This document shows, one piece after another, positions 21,385 through 32,702 of a stretch of DNA of 64,000 nt. The position numbers were made by a program, and so were the translations under genes. The notes under the pieces were generated by a model, which made no database searches, was not told the DNA's origin, and saw nothing but the letters and a program-made list of their open reading frames with translations. The stretch's first letter is position 1; the number at the start of each line of letters is the position of its first letter. Origin of the DNA: Branchinecta lynchi (Eukaryota; Arthropoda; Branchiopoda; Anostraca; Branchinectidae); the NCBI GenBank assembly GCA_023053575.1, contig JAKZAP010000009.1:11885869-11949868 (forward strand), given 5' to 3'.

Positions 21385-21553
21385 CACTGTAAATAAAATC
21401 TTGCAGTATTTTCTATATGGGATTAATCTTGTCTCTACAAAGATAATCTTATCTCTAATTTGAATTAATCTTGTCTCAGAAGAGATAAGATTAACCCCAG
21501 TAGCAAATACTGCAGTTAAATTTAATCCTTACTCGTAGAAACTGTTTACAGTG
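21385..21553. repeat. MITE-A, complete copy
   Basis: CACTGTAAATAAAATC...AACTGTTTACAGTG with TA on both outer flanks. The inner blocks TTAATCTTGTCTC / GATAAGATTAA give several nested palindromes. Confidence 0.9.
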
Positions 21554-21880
21554 TAGGTACCACAAATCACACGGACAATCCAGTACATGAACATCGATTA
21601 TTGGCGAATAGCCTAGCAACGAGGTAACGCGTTTTTATCGGATCTTCAAGCCTCGTTGAAGGCACAGAAAACTTGACTACGCAACTTTCGGTCATCAAAC
21701 CGACCTGGGGGGCTTAGATAAAGATACAGGGACTTATTGTCGACAGGACCCCCCTTCGTTGTTATCTCGAACCCCCTCCTTAGTGTGCCCAAAGCTAGCT
21801 GGCAGGCCCTTGCCCCTTATGCTCTGTAATTATGCACTTATGCACTGTAAAAGTTCACCTTTGGCCGTGTTTCGGCCATA

Positions 21881-22273
21881 AGGCGTATTCTCGCCGTTCC
21901 CCGAGGACTCCTCGGGGAATAAATGGAACGGCGAGAATAGAGGGAGTCACTCAACGTGGACTCCGCGTACAGAAACAGCGAGAACATGGGGAATGCTTCC
22001 AAAATGGATTTTGTTCGAAACAAAAATATGCAGTTGACGAAATTAGTCTGGATCAACTTTATTTTTGGTTTTATTTGTTCTGATTGTTTTGATTGATTTT
22101 AAAAATTGATTCCCCTCCGAATCTGAAAGGGGGTCCTTTTTGATGATGGGATGATAATCGGAGCATTCCCCGTCCGTGGGGTCTCGCGAGAATACGGGGA
22201 GTGAGTCCCCGGGACAAACAAAAACGCGGGGACTCCTCAAGTGGAGTCCTCGGGGAATGGCGAGAATACGCCT
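21881..22273. repeat. Foldback MITE (GGCGTATTCTCGCC family)
   Basis: Terminal inverted repeats AGGCGTATTCTCGCCGTTCC and GGAATGGCGAGAATACGCCT, flanked by ATA on both sides (21878-21880, 22274-22276). The sub-terminal GGACTCC..GGAGTCC motifs are also inverted. Confidence 0.85.
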
Positions 22274-22632
22274 ATAGTACCGGCCTACCGGGGTAGTAGT
22301 CAAGAGGTCGTTCGTTCGGTTCCTACTCCCGGCACACAAACCTTTTGCTTTTTTTTTTACCAAAGGATCATAATAAGTTTACATAATTTAGTTGTTCGCA
22401 AGGGGCTTACACCCCTTGCAGGACTAACTCAAAAGTCGAATTCTCGGAAACTGACCGGAAACTGCAATGGTCGTAACGAGAATTTCTCTTACTCTCAATA
22501 TCGACTCAGGGTACATTCTTGATATGTCAGCTAGCTCCCCGAGTCAAGTTTTCTGTTACTTTAAGTGAATAATTGCTGGGTAACTGGATTGTCATATCTG
22601 AGCCCTTTTCGGTTAACCTTTAAGGAAGCCTA

Positions 22633-22710
22633 AACAAGCTCCTATGCTGGGATTTGACCCCAGTATCTTCGGCTTACTAGACCACTGTAACGCTGAACTA
22701 CTGACGGCTT
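22633..22710 (-). repeat. tRNA-like sequence (degenerate tRNA or SINE head)
   Basis: On the minus strand, a T-arm CTGGGGTCAAATCCCAG and an anticodon-loop-like GGTCTAGTAAGCC (AGU if real) are in tRNA order. The acceptor and D arms do not pair, so it is a pseudogene or SINE head. Confidence 0.45.
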
Positions 22711-23239
22711 GTGAACATACTTCACAAACCACTACAATGGTCAGATAGAAGCGGGCCATAGAAACAGTGGTCCAGCAAAGGAAATTCCTCTCACAGTTTC
22801 AATCTAAAAACTGATCTACACATTCATTCACTCTATCTCTAGTACCCAGAAACGACAAAAATATATTTCGCCTATTCACGCTTGGGTGACACACGTCATT
22901 CTATTTTCCACCTCAAAAACATTTATTATCAGAAAGAAACAGAAGCTTAGCCAGGTTACGAATCGGATTACTGTCTGTCAAAAAGCGGCGCATGGCGGGG
23001 TTTTCAAAAGGATGCTTGTAATCCGTGACACGTGGTTTTTGATGGGAACGACTTGTTTGTTTTGTTCAACAATCCCAGGGATAGTGCCTATTAAGGGATC
23101 CCCTGGATGACAGATGATGCGTGATGTAGGAGATTGGTGGATTAAAAAAGAAGAGAAAAAGGAAAAAGGAGTCCTTTAGTCTTGATGGTTATACAGCGTA
23201 AATTGTGAAATATGAAACTGAGCCATTATATTTTCAGAA
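22711..23239. other. Nothing recognised
   Basis: No shared repeat or coding signature was identified. Confidence 0.3.
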
Positions 23240-23465
23240 TACGAGTGGTTGTTAAAGAGGGTTTGTTAAAGCTCTTAATAAGTGCAAACTTCTGGAGGGT
23301 TTTGTAGTTCTTAGTATTTTTTTTTTCAATAAACCCCATAGAATTTTAGAAGAATTTAGAATTTATTGCACAAAAAGCCTGAGGCCATGGTAAAAATGGC
23401 CTCAGGCCATTTTAGATATATAATCTAAAATCTAAAAAAAATCTATATAATCCAAAATCTAATCA
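23240..23465 (+). repeat. Non-LTR retrotransposon 3' end (family Q) split by family P
   Basis: GGGTTTGTTAAAGCTCTTAATAAG...TTTTGTAGTTCTTAGTATT...CAATAAACCCCATA, followed by an (AATCTA)-rich tail, matches the copy at 49520-49800. The body and tail are separated by a family P fragment at about 23345-23425. Confidence 0.75.
23345..23425 (-). repeat. Non-LTR retrotransposon 3' end (family P) nested in family Q
   Basis: On the minus strand it reads GCCATTTTTACCATGGCCTC and GGCTTTTTGTGCAATAAATT, the same 3' end as copies at 38862, 44452, 44985 and 45575. Confidence 0.75.
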
Positions 23466-24236
23466 TTTAACCCCACTAAGAGCGAGGTTGTCTTCTTCAA
23501 CCAATTCAACACAGAGACGATTGATATATGCTTCGGAGGTCGCATTCTTTCAACCTTCACCATCGATTGTGTACCTTGGTCTGCCTACTGGGTCGGACGT
23601 ACAAACAACGCGTTACTGTCTTATATCGTTTTTTTAGGAAAAGGCTTGAAAAGCATACGGAATACTCATTACTTCTAAGCATCGTTAAAATAGAGACATA
23701 CTGGCCCAGCTATATTCCGTATTCGCTATGCCGCACATACTAGCGCTGTCGTCGTTGGTAACTACTGACTACGAAAGATAAAAATTGCATTCGTTCCACA
23801 TTTTATCGGTATCGCCAGTATAATGTCACCGAGCCGTTTGTTGCAGTATCTGAGCGAATTCCACGTTTTATCCGTTCGCTTGATGCTAGCCACACTTTGT
23901 ATCCGGCTATGTTGCACCATGTGTAAATAAGAGTATCAAAATCTCTGTTCTACATTACATGTTGTATGTTCTTGTCTTTTTTCTTTATATTTGTTCATAC
24001 TCCCTGACCCTTGTCTTAAAAATGGATAATAAATTTCATTCATGCATTCCTATGTCAATTTTCAATCAATCAATCAAGTTTAATCCGAATAGCTAAAAGC
24101 TAGAAAAGAATTTCTTTGAGTACAGTAATATTGATTCGTCTAATTTGTTTTAACTTCTCGCTACCCTTCGCGTACTATTCTCCAGATTATTTTCTTTCGG
24201 TCATAAATACTATAATAGTGTGCCATTGAACTTTCG
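23466..24236. other. Nothing recognised
   Basis: No shared repeat or coding signature was identified. AATAAATTTCATTCATGC near 24029 may be another retroelement tail. Confidence 0.3.
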
Positions 24237-24541
24237 TGCTGACAGAACGCACTAACCGGCCGGACGAACTGATCGACAAAGTGCAAGACTTTTGTGATCT
24301 AATTTATGAAAGCCCGTTTACAATTCCAAGACGATTCACGGACCAAAACCAACTTGTGGTGTACTTCCTGCACACTTTCCACCATCCATTTCTAAGGACT
24401 TTTCTCTATATCGCAGTGACTTCCCTGAGGGAGGCCACGAGTTCTAACCTCGTTTCTGATTTCTGGAGTTTTCGATGGGGGCGCTCATTAACAAGTTTGT
24501 CGACTATTCAGGAAGATTCGATTAGTGTGAATTCGGCTTAA
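24237..24541 (+). other. Open frame of unknown origin, possible exon
   Basis: An open frame follows an acceptor-like GTGCTGACAG. Its first ~40 codons read protein-like (ELIDKVQDFCDLIYESPFTI), with codon choice similar to the host exons. I recognise no family and cannot assign a donor, so it may be chance. Confidence 0.2.
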
Positions 24542-24657
24542 TGATCCAACGATGGAATCGAATTCCAGGAGTCAGAGGGGGAGGCAAGGCTCCGAGGTGG
24601 GGAGAACTTTGAACTTTCTTAGGGTACTTATGTACATTATTCCCCCGCCAGGAAACA

Positions 24658-24710
24658 TGCTCTTCCTTACTGTATACCTGGCTGAGCCAGGTATACAGTA
24701 AGGAAGAGCA
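24658..24710. repeat. Perfect 53-bp palindrome
   Basis: The 26-base arm TGCTCTTCCTTACTGTATACCTGGCT and its exact reverse complement are separated by one G. It could extrude as a cruciform or transcribe a perfect hairpin. A partial echo, CCTGGGTACAGTTAGGAAGA, lies at about 25002. Confidence 0.95.
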
Positions 24711-24782
24711 TATTTTTTCTAACATATTGCATTCCTTGATGGGTTGACTGTAAAAAATAGACAGTTGAGACAAGTACTTCAA

Positions 24783-25519
24783 GTTTGTACTTAAGGATTA
24801 CTATCACGTACCTGGCAATAAATGGTACTTTATAAGTAACTTGTAGTTAAGTAGTGCTATACACAAGTTTAAGGTGTGGGAAATTTTGAACTTTCTTAGA
24901 CTTTCTTTTCTCTTGTATTCCACAATCTCGTCTTGTAAGATTTGTGGGTTAAAAATAAATTGTGATTATTATCATTTATTTTGTACAATAGTGCCTAGCA
25001 CGGCCTGGGTACAGTTAGGAAGAGCATATTTATTTTTTGTCTGACCTTTTGCTTTCCTAGATATATCGATAGGCTACATTTAATCACGCGGTTTTCGGGG
25101 GTGTTCGTTGTAATCTTAATCTAAAATGCAATCGTATTCCAAGTTTGGACTGAAAATGTGGAGTTCGTTGCAATCAAATCCACGATAAGTTTTAAGCAGT
25201 ATTTTGGCTCTTCGTGATAACAAGAACAAACAAGCCCATAGAACCTCCGTCTTTGGTCCCATGCAGCGACTATCGATACCCGACAAAACCGAGGGGAGCT
25301 AGAGGTATTTTTTTTACTGAGCTTTTGAGTTGATGCCCGTCTTCTTCCCTCTTCGCAGCTAATGCCGAAGGACCGCTGACCCACTCTGAAGCGCGTTCCG
25401 ACAACCAATCGGCTTTACTTTGGAAATTTCTTCTCCGGGGTTTTACTGCGATATTGTTTTTTGCAGAGGTAACGAATTGTGGTGTTCCGAGTAGCTCCTA
25501 CCTTACGCTCGTTTGTATC
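24783..25519. other. Nothing recognised
   Basis: Short open frames only. Confidence 0.3.
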
Positions 25520-25527
25520 GGACAGGG

Positions 25528-25875
25528 CAGTGGTTCCCAGCCTTTTTCGTGTACCCCTAATTAAGGCTCGAAAAGGTTGCGTACCCCTTTTTGAAGAATC
25601 AATTATTGTCGTAAGTGGTAAGGGATTAATGTGTAAAAATATATACAAATAAAGGGGACACTTAAGGCTGCAAGGTTGTCAATATCATTCTCGTCCGTAA
25701 ACCTCGCCGTAAACTGGCCAATGATAAGAAAGACATTTGCGCTGTTTCTTTGAAACCCCGAAAGCCAAAACTCTAATTTCTTGGCAAAAGCAGACATTTT
25801 CAAACTCAGAGATTTTGGGACCTTCGCGTACCCCCTACGAGGCTATCGCGTACCCCTTTGTGTTGGGAACCACTG
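25528..25875. mobile_element. Non-autonomous hAT element (CAGTGGTTCCC family)
   Basis: Terminal inverted repeats CAGTGGTTCCCAGCC and GTTGGGAACCACTG are flanked by the 8-bp pair GGACAGGG (25520-25527) / GGCCAGGG (25876-25883), one mismatch. TIR start and 8-bp duplication fit hAT. No transposase frame. Confidence 0.88.
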
Positions 25876-25883
25876 GGCCAGGG

Positions 25884-26587
25884 TATAAGAATCTATTCAA
25901 CTCCACATGGTCGTATTACGGAGATAGGGAGATGGAAGTTCTGGTGCTTATTTGTTCTTGGTGACAAGGATGCTCTTTAGCTTCGAGCCAGAAAAAACAA
26001 CCTGTGGCCGCAAATAAATATCAGCCGACGTATCTGCAAATGTAATTCAAGTCAAACGGACCGACTCAAGTATACCTATGCCATTTGCAAATCCCTCCAC
26101 CCCTATTACTTGTAAACTGCAGATTGCATGACTGGACACAGGACCTTGCTGACTAATTGAAACGCATCAACCAAATTAACTAATGTAAACATGGGCACGT
26201 GAGTTGGAAATTTGGAGTATCCCACCACCACTCAATTTTCGGGATCAGTTTGTTTGCGTGTTGATAGACAGTATAACTGTTTGCTACAAATATTGAAGTG
26301 CGCAAGATGAGTTCATTATTTGATGAGGTAATTGAACGCTTTTTACAATTCGTCACAGTAAGGCCCAGGGGCGCTCATTCCGATTCAGACGGTGTATGTC
26401 GAAATGATGGTCTTCGCACTGTATTTCGTGGAGTTTGTTTACTTTTCCTTGTCACTCACGAAAGAAAGAGGCGCGAAAGCCTTTTTGCGAGGGGTTGACC
26501 ACTCCTTGAACCTGCTGTACACCCTTTTTTGGCACCGTTCGAAACCAGCGGTGGCGGCCATAAATTAGGCATTCCCGCTTCTGATCA
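25884..26587. other. Nothing recognised
   Basis: A 66-codon open frame at about 26298-26498 has no recognisable signature. Confidence 0.3.
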
Positions 26588-26690
26588 TTTGCTACTGGAT
26601 TAATCTTATCTCTACTGGGATAAGATTAATCCGAATTAGAGAAAATCTTATCTCAATAGGGACAAGATTGATCCCAGTTTTTTGACAGTG
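26588..26690. repeat. MITE-A, left-truncated copy
   Basis: It begins inside the family at TTGCTACTGGATTAATC and ends at TTTTGACAGTG. Confidence 0.8.
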
Positions 26691-27079
26691 TATGTTTAAC
26701 ATGTGGCAGTCGGTGCCGGCACCAGCCGGACACCGGGCACTTACCGTACAATAAAATCGAGGGTGATCAAGCCTGGTAAAAGTCTCTCCACCATTTTTGT
26801 GCCTTTATTAACATTATATGTATTTACGTTATATCATACAAAAATGACCAACTTGCAAATAGGTTTACTTTTTCGCATTGATAAGAGTCAGTACTAGTCA
26901 CCTGTGTCTCATTTTCAGTTGCCGGGATTCCGATATTCCTTCCGTGAGCTAATGTATCTTTAGTGAATAACAAGCTATCTCATATTTGTGAATTTTGAAG
27001 ATCATTTCGTAACCATTTCTTTCTCATCAATATTTTGGATGTCTTTTTTATTTCCTTTCTTTTTCAATCTTTCGACGTA

Positions 27080-27420
27080 TCGTCCTACTAATGCAACATG
27101 TACATTCTTAAACCCGAGAGCCCGAATTTCTTACGGTAGATTTTAATCGCCCTAACAAAACCTCACTGATTTACTTTCTTGGGGCGTTTTGCTACCTTCA
27201 AAGTATATTATATGCTGCCGACGCTTGTTACCGAAAAAAATTCTTCAAGGGAAAAACGAGTATGTAAGTTTTTTCCTGATTTTTTTTAAAAGTCAACGGG
27301 TCTGCAAAAAAAAACATTCAAAGCTGTGGGTCATTTACTGAAAGCAGAGTAGATTTAAAGTATTCAACTATTTTAAAATGTTGGAACTTGAAGAGTAAAT
27401 AATGCCAGGGGTCCTTTAAG
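27080..27420. repeat. Family J copy, left end eroded
   Basis: Aligns with 37298-37662: TACTAATGCAAC, TTGCTACCTTC, GTCAACGGGTCT, TTTAAAGTATTCAA and GAAGAGTAAATA occur in the same order. It ends in GGTCCTTTAAGG. Confidence 0.7.
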
Positions 27421-27684
27421 GAAAATACCTGGTCTGCCCAAAGCCGCCACGTCAATAAAAATTGGCGCTTCCAATTCCAGGCATCTCTAATTCTGTGCCT
27501 GCGTCCAACCACCCCAGAAAATCTGGAAACACTTCCGATAAAATCTTAATTACTTGTTTATCAGAAAACACAATCACAGATGGTGGGGGTCATGACACCC
27601 CCCACCCGTCGAGATACAAACAATTGGTGTGTCAGTCAAGCCTAGAATGTTTTTTGTGGGGAAATAGCAAATGATAGAAGGGCC

Positions 27685-28055
27685 CAGGGGCGGATCCAGC
27701 CTTCCGTTCTAGGGGGGGCGATTCTTACCGAAAAGAGTGGGGGTAGTGTCTTTTTTGTCGGCCACAAGGCTGATTTTTTTCGAGTTTTAAGTGTCCCTGT
27801 CGGTCTCTTATTTAACGAAAATGTGGGTTTCATATATTACAATAATGGTAAAAACTGTACTTGATCAACTGACAAGTGTTTACAAGAAAAATTCAAGCTC
27901 CTGGCTCCACTTGTAAAAAGATTTTCTAGTTACAGTAGTTAAAACATGCGTTAATGCAGACTTCCGTAAGTGCAGTAAAACAAAACAAAAAATTACAGCC
28001 AGTCTAGGGGGGGGGGGCGATCGCCCCCCTCGCCCCCCCTCTGGATCCGCCCCTG
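27685..28055. mobile_element. Non-autonomous hAT element (CAGGGGCGGATCCAG family)
   Basis: TIRs CAGGGGCGGATCCAG and CTGGATCCGCCCCTG are perfect inverse copies, and GAAGGGCC is duplicated exactly on both sides (27677-27684, 28056-28063). Confidence 0.95.
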
Positions 28056-28063
28056 GAAGGGCC

Positions 28064-29830
28064 TCTTAGACAGGGGGAGCAAGCGTTGTCTAGAAGCCCC
28101 ATGGAGATCGGAAGGTAGATTGATGTGATAGGTGGCTAAGCGGTGCGTTCTGCATCTTAGGCACTTAAAGTTAACCTGAAACCGTCGACAAATCGTCTAA
28201 GGGCCAGTAGTTCCAGTTTTTTTCAAAATCCCAAATATAAGTAGGAAGATCCATAAAAACACATTTTTGCTTAAAGAATAATCCCTTAATAAACCTCTTT
28301 AAAATGGGGAGGGGCGACCGCAAAACATACAACTGGCTAATGCTGCCGGATAAAGCTCAAGAACTATACCGGTGAAAAACAAAAGACAAGAAACAGAGAA
28401 CCACAGACAAAAAACTGTACGGATTTCAAGAAATTTTAACACCCATTTTGTTAGGCAAACTGTTGTTAGTAAAAAGAAACCCCAGCTTCATTTAAGCTTT
28501 TTCTGGAGAGTACGAACCCCCTGGCCAAGAATGTTTATCAAGGACTAAAAATTCGCTTTTTAAGGTTGATGTGTCATTTCTTACTAACAATGACACATTT
28601 TCAAGAAGAAAAGTATGGTGTTAGTAGCTCCTTGTGTGATCATGACAATTTATGAGTGGGTGGGATTGACTGACTCGTTGCCAAGGGCCGATTCAGTTTC
28701 CCTTACTTACGACAAAAGCTCTGTCGGCAAAATAGGAAACTTCTTGTTGGGAATCGGCACCACCTGTCGGTGCGGAGACGATGCGCGGTTTCGGTGTTTT
28801 GCTTCTTTGAACTGCTAAGGAAGTCAATTATAGCAACTAAGCAAATAAGAAAAGCCCCTAGATTTGATAAGGTTCGAGAATCCCCGAAACGGATAAAAAC
28901 GCGTCTTTGAAGCGTTCCTTATTTCCTTGTAGCAATACATAACATAGTTTCTATGGACGGAGACTGGAAAGTTCCAGTTTCGCCCACGCTCGATCTTAGA
29001 CATGTGTATTTCATAACATCAATCATTCAGCCACGTGACACGTGGCCTATCTAAATTCAAACCTCACGCCTCTTTTTACGGAAGCCCATAGTGATAATAA
29101 AAATAATCGGCGGAAGGGATCCCGCCGTGCGACGGAAATCGTATTTTGCTTCTTTACGTCTTCATTTGTTATCTCAGCCACTTTCCGTATCCGAAAACAG
29201 AGTGGAGACCAAGCCAATATTGATGACGAAGAGACTGTTCTCAGGGGAAGGAGGGTTCGAATCCCGACGGGGACAAGAACGTCAAGAAGTTGCAAGGGAT
29301 AATGGAGAATGTTGGTTGGACTGAGTGGATCTCGAAGGGGGAAGGAAATGATTTCTGCTAGTGTTTGGTATTGAGTTGTCAGAGTAATTCCGAGTGGCTC
29401 TGAGATGATAAACTATGGCCGTTGTTGCAAAAAGAGATCTTCTTACATCCCTCAGGATCTGTTCTTTCAGTTCTAGTTCGCTGACATTGTTTCGTGTATA
29501 ATTTCTATTTTGTCTATGTTGCTTTGATACAGAATTAGCAACTGAAGCAGATTCTCGGACAAACTTCAAACAAAAGTCGAAGTAATCCTTGTCACAATCA
29601 TTTCCCCTTCAAACAAGCGTTATTTGAGTACCGAGTGGTTGGGACTAGCGGAGATTTCCTGAGAATACATTTTCAATACGAACGGGTGATCCAGTGGTGG
29701 TATGGGTGGTAGAAGCAAATGCCCTAGTTGTTCCAGCTGGTGGTCCAAACCGCACCCTGCGACGGTGGAGTTGCTGGGGGGGATTGGTGACGTGTTCATT
29801 TGCTTCCCTGTACAACCTTTCCTTTTTTTA
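28064..29830. other. Nothing recognised
   Basis: Several short overlapping open frames (for example about 29040-29320 on both strands). None has a recognisable domain. Confidence 0.3.
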
Positions 29831-30345
29831 GTTACAAACATAAGTGTTAAGCTAGACGAGCTGCATAGGAATCTGTCGGTTGCCGCGTTTTCTCCGCATC
29901 ACGGTCTTGTCCGTTTGTTTGAATCGGCCATATTCCTGTTCAGCGCTTCCAAGCGGACTAGTTTCTGTTAATCCCCCTATGCCTCTCAGTCAGCACTTGG
30001 ATCAGACATGGTAACACAGATCCAGAGCTTAATGAGTGGAAAACCTGTCATCTGTGTCCCAGGTTATGGAGGTTTTGCATACGTCTTAGCAGCAGAAAGT
30101 GAAAGTCAGCCACTACCCTATGGATCCGACTTTTTACAATGTCTACACAAGTGTTGGTTATGAGGTGGGGGACTAAAAGAAACTAGTCCACTTGGATCGG
30201 TAAACTGTAATGAGGCCAGTTGTAATCTGTTTGAAGTGTAAATTTGTATTCTAATTTAAGTTGCGTTTCTTTCGTTTCTCTATGTACTCCACTATTTCTA
30301 TTTTATAGATGTGGGTAAATAAAAAGGTTAATTGATTCATAAAAA
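29831..30345 (+). repeat. Non-LTR retrotransposon 3' end (family G) split by MITE-E
   Basis: AGACGAGCTGCATAGGAATC...CACGGTCTTGTCCGTTTG, then MITE-E, then AATCTGTTTGAAGTGTAAA...TATGTACTCCACTATTTC. The uninterrupted minus-strand counterpart is at 32703-33330. Confidence 0.8.
29929..30200. repeat. MITE-E nested in family G
   Basis: CGCTTCCAAGCGGACTAGTT...AACTAGTCCACTTGGATCG with the same internal sequence as the 10192 copy. The host retroelement resumes on both sides. Confidence 0.8.
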
Positions 30346-30525
30346 GTATCATATGAGCTCGTAGCTTGTTATTTGTTTGGCCGAATCTTTCAAGTTGTTA
30401 TATTGCCACGTGATTTGACTGCCAAACCCAAACCTGGACATTTAAATCGGCTTTTCCTTCAGCATTTGCCTCATACCGACCGACCTTCTACGTGACTGGT
30501 CGCCAGGTAAAACACGATTTCAGGC

Positions 30526-30698
30526 CAAGGCCGTATCCAGGGGGGGGGGGGGGGTTAGTGGGTTTACCCCCCCCCCCCTCGAAACATACGAAAATACTAA
30601 GTTTGATAGGCTTTTCCCTCTGATCTGTGTCATTTTTGTACTTTTTTGTGCGACCCGCAGGCCCCCCCCCCCGAAATAAATGCCTGGATACGGGCCTG
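30526..30698. mobile_element. Non-autonomous hAT element (GGCCGTATCCAGG family)
   Basis: Starts CAAGGCCGTATCCAGG and ends CCTGGATACGGGCCTG. TTTCAGGC is duplicated exactly (30518-30525, 30699-30706). The inner sub-termini are long G and C runs. Confidence 0.95.
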
Positions 30699-30833
30699 TT
30701 TCAGGCATTCCTGTCCTATCTAGCGACATTTTCCATCACAGAAAAAAACACACGAAAGAACACATTACACATATTCTCAAGGGTTAATAATAATAAAATG
30801 CAAAATAAATAGGTCCTTAATTGGCCCCTACAG

Positions 30834-31629
30834 CAGTAGTTCCCAACCACACTGTAAAAAAAAAATCTTGCAGTATTTACTACTGGGATTAATCTTGTCT
30901 CTAATCAGATAAGATGATATCTATTTCGGATTAATCTTATCCTAGTAGAGATAAGATTAATCCCAGTGGCAAATACTGCAGTTAACTTTAATCCTTACTC
31001 GGAGAAACTGTTTACAGTGCAGTGGCAAGCGTCCCCAAAGGGGGACGAGACAACCTTGCAAGGGGTACGCGAAGTTCCCGCAATCAAGTAGTCTGTAGCT
31101 TGATTATCCGGCATCAGTTGTCTTTATGGCACTTGCAGCTCTACAGTTTTCGGTCGGTCGGTCGGTCCACTGTTCTCGAGTTAGGGTACTTCCAGAAGGG
31201 CTGGGAAGATGAAATTTGGCAGGCGTATTAGTGACCCGACCAAACTAACTTGGGAATAGTCACTTGACCGATCCGACCATCGTGGAGGGAGGGGGAGTTG
31301 GCGGAATCCGGGGGAGTTTGGCGCATCAAAAGTAAAAAAAATACTATTGACCATCACTTCCCTCTGACCCGGCCTTGCAAGTGCCATATGAGCTTCCAGC
31401 TCTTGTTTAGTCTTCTGACTCGGTTTCAATAATGTCCTCAAGATCAAATACCCCACCGTACGCAATTTCAGATAAACATTTATGGCTTATGATAAACGAC
31501 AATAAATTTCGTCTTTTTGACGTTCTGATCGTAAAAAAAGGTAAAACTACGATTCGTAAAAAAATAAGTATGCCACCTTTTTGATCCTTCATTAGGGGTA
31601 CGCGATACGGAAAAGGTTGGGAAACACTG
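30834..31629. mobile_element. Non-autonomous hAT element (CAGTGGTTCCC family), larger copy
   Basis: Starts CAGTAGTTCCCAACC and ends GGTTGGGAAACACTG. CCCTACAG is duplicated exactly (30826-30833, 31630-31637). Sub-terminal GGGGTACGCG motifs match the 25528 copy. A MITE-A copy sits just inside the left end. Confidence 0.93.
30850..31019. repeat. MITE-A nested in the hAT element
   Basis: CACTGTAAAAAAAAAATC...CTGTTTACAGTG, complete, inserted about 16 bases from the hAT left terminus. Confidence 0.9.
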
Positions 31630-31637
31630 CCCTACAG

Positions 31638-32702
31638 CATAGCGACAGCTATATATATAAGTAACATGCATGATTACTTGATTTTATGCATTAATTTGAT
31701 AAATAAATTCGCGAATATGCCATTGCTAGTCCATAGGAGGAATTTACGAATTTCGTTGCAAAAATATATTTTCGTTCACTCCTTTTACTATTTTTTATAT
31801 TACTCCGCTGCACCCCCATAAATAAATATATAAAAAAAAGAACGAAATACTTGATTGCTAGTTGGTATAGAAAATTAAGTAGATTTTAAAATCTTCCTCT
31901 TTGATAATATTTTCCGGACGCCAAATCGGTTTCAAAAAGCAAGAACGACTGCACTTTCAAGCATATTCGGAACTAATTTTAAATTTACCACAAAAGAGTA
32001 TTTCAGCTTTGAGTCTGTGTAGCAGTGCAAACATTAGAGCCTAAAATTTACCCCCCCCCCCCCCAGTTTTCTTAAATGGCGAAACTGACCTAAAACTCAG
32101 CCCTCTAAATGGGACCACCCCCTTGAGCCCGTCTCAACCACAAGTAAAATCTATAACGCTCAAACCACCAAATACTCAGCCTTATAAGCGGAACTACCCC
32201 CTTCAAATCTTCCTTTTGTACTCTCCAATTTATGCAAACTAAAATTGACGATTCTTACTTCTTTCGTGGCATATGGCAGGGATATCAATCAGGTCCGGGG
32301 ATGGATCCTTGGACAGTTTCAATTTCAGGGTGGATCCCCCTTTTTGACATATCTACAAAATGATGTGCCGCTGGAGTAGTAGATTTGCATGAATTGGGAC
32401 TAGTGGAGCTTTGTGCCCCTAGAATGATATCTGGACAGAGGGCTATGGATCGAGGGGTTGCAGGATATTAGAAAAAGGTGTCCATGTTGCATATGTTCAA
32501 ACAATAAGAATTATAAGACTATCAGAGATTTTTTTTTTAAAGGCTCTCAAGCAGTATGTGCTAACCAACAAGTTATATTTTATTTCCGAGAGGAACACTG
32601 GCAATCAGATTTCTCCGTATCCTGGTAATTCTTCAGCCCAATTTCTACACAGTTGCATTCCAGCATTTATTTCTGGGCATATCTTGTAAGTGTATTAGTT
32701 AA
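31638..32702. other. Nothing recognised
   Basis: AT-rich, with a C-run at 32050-32065. No shared repeat or coding signature. Confidence 0.3.
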
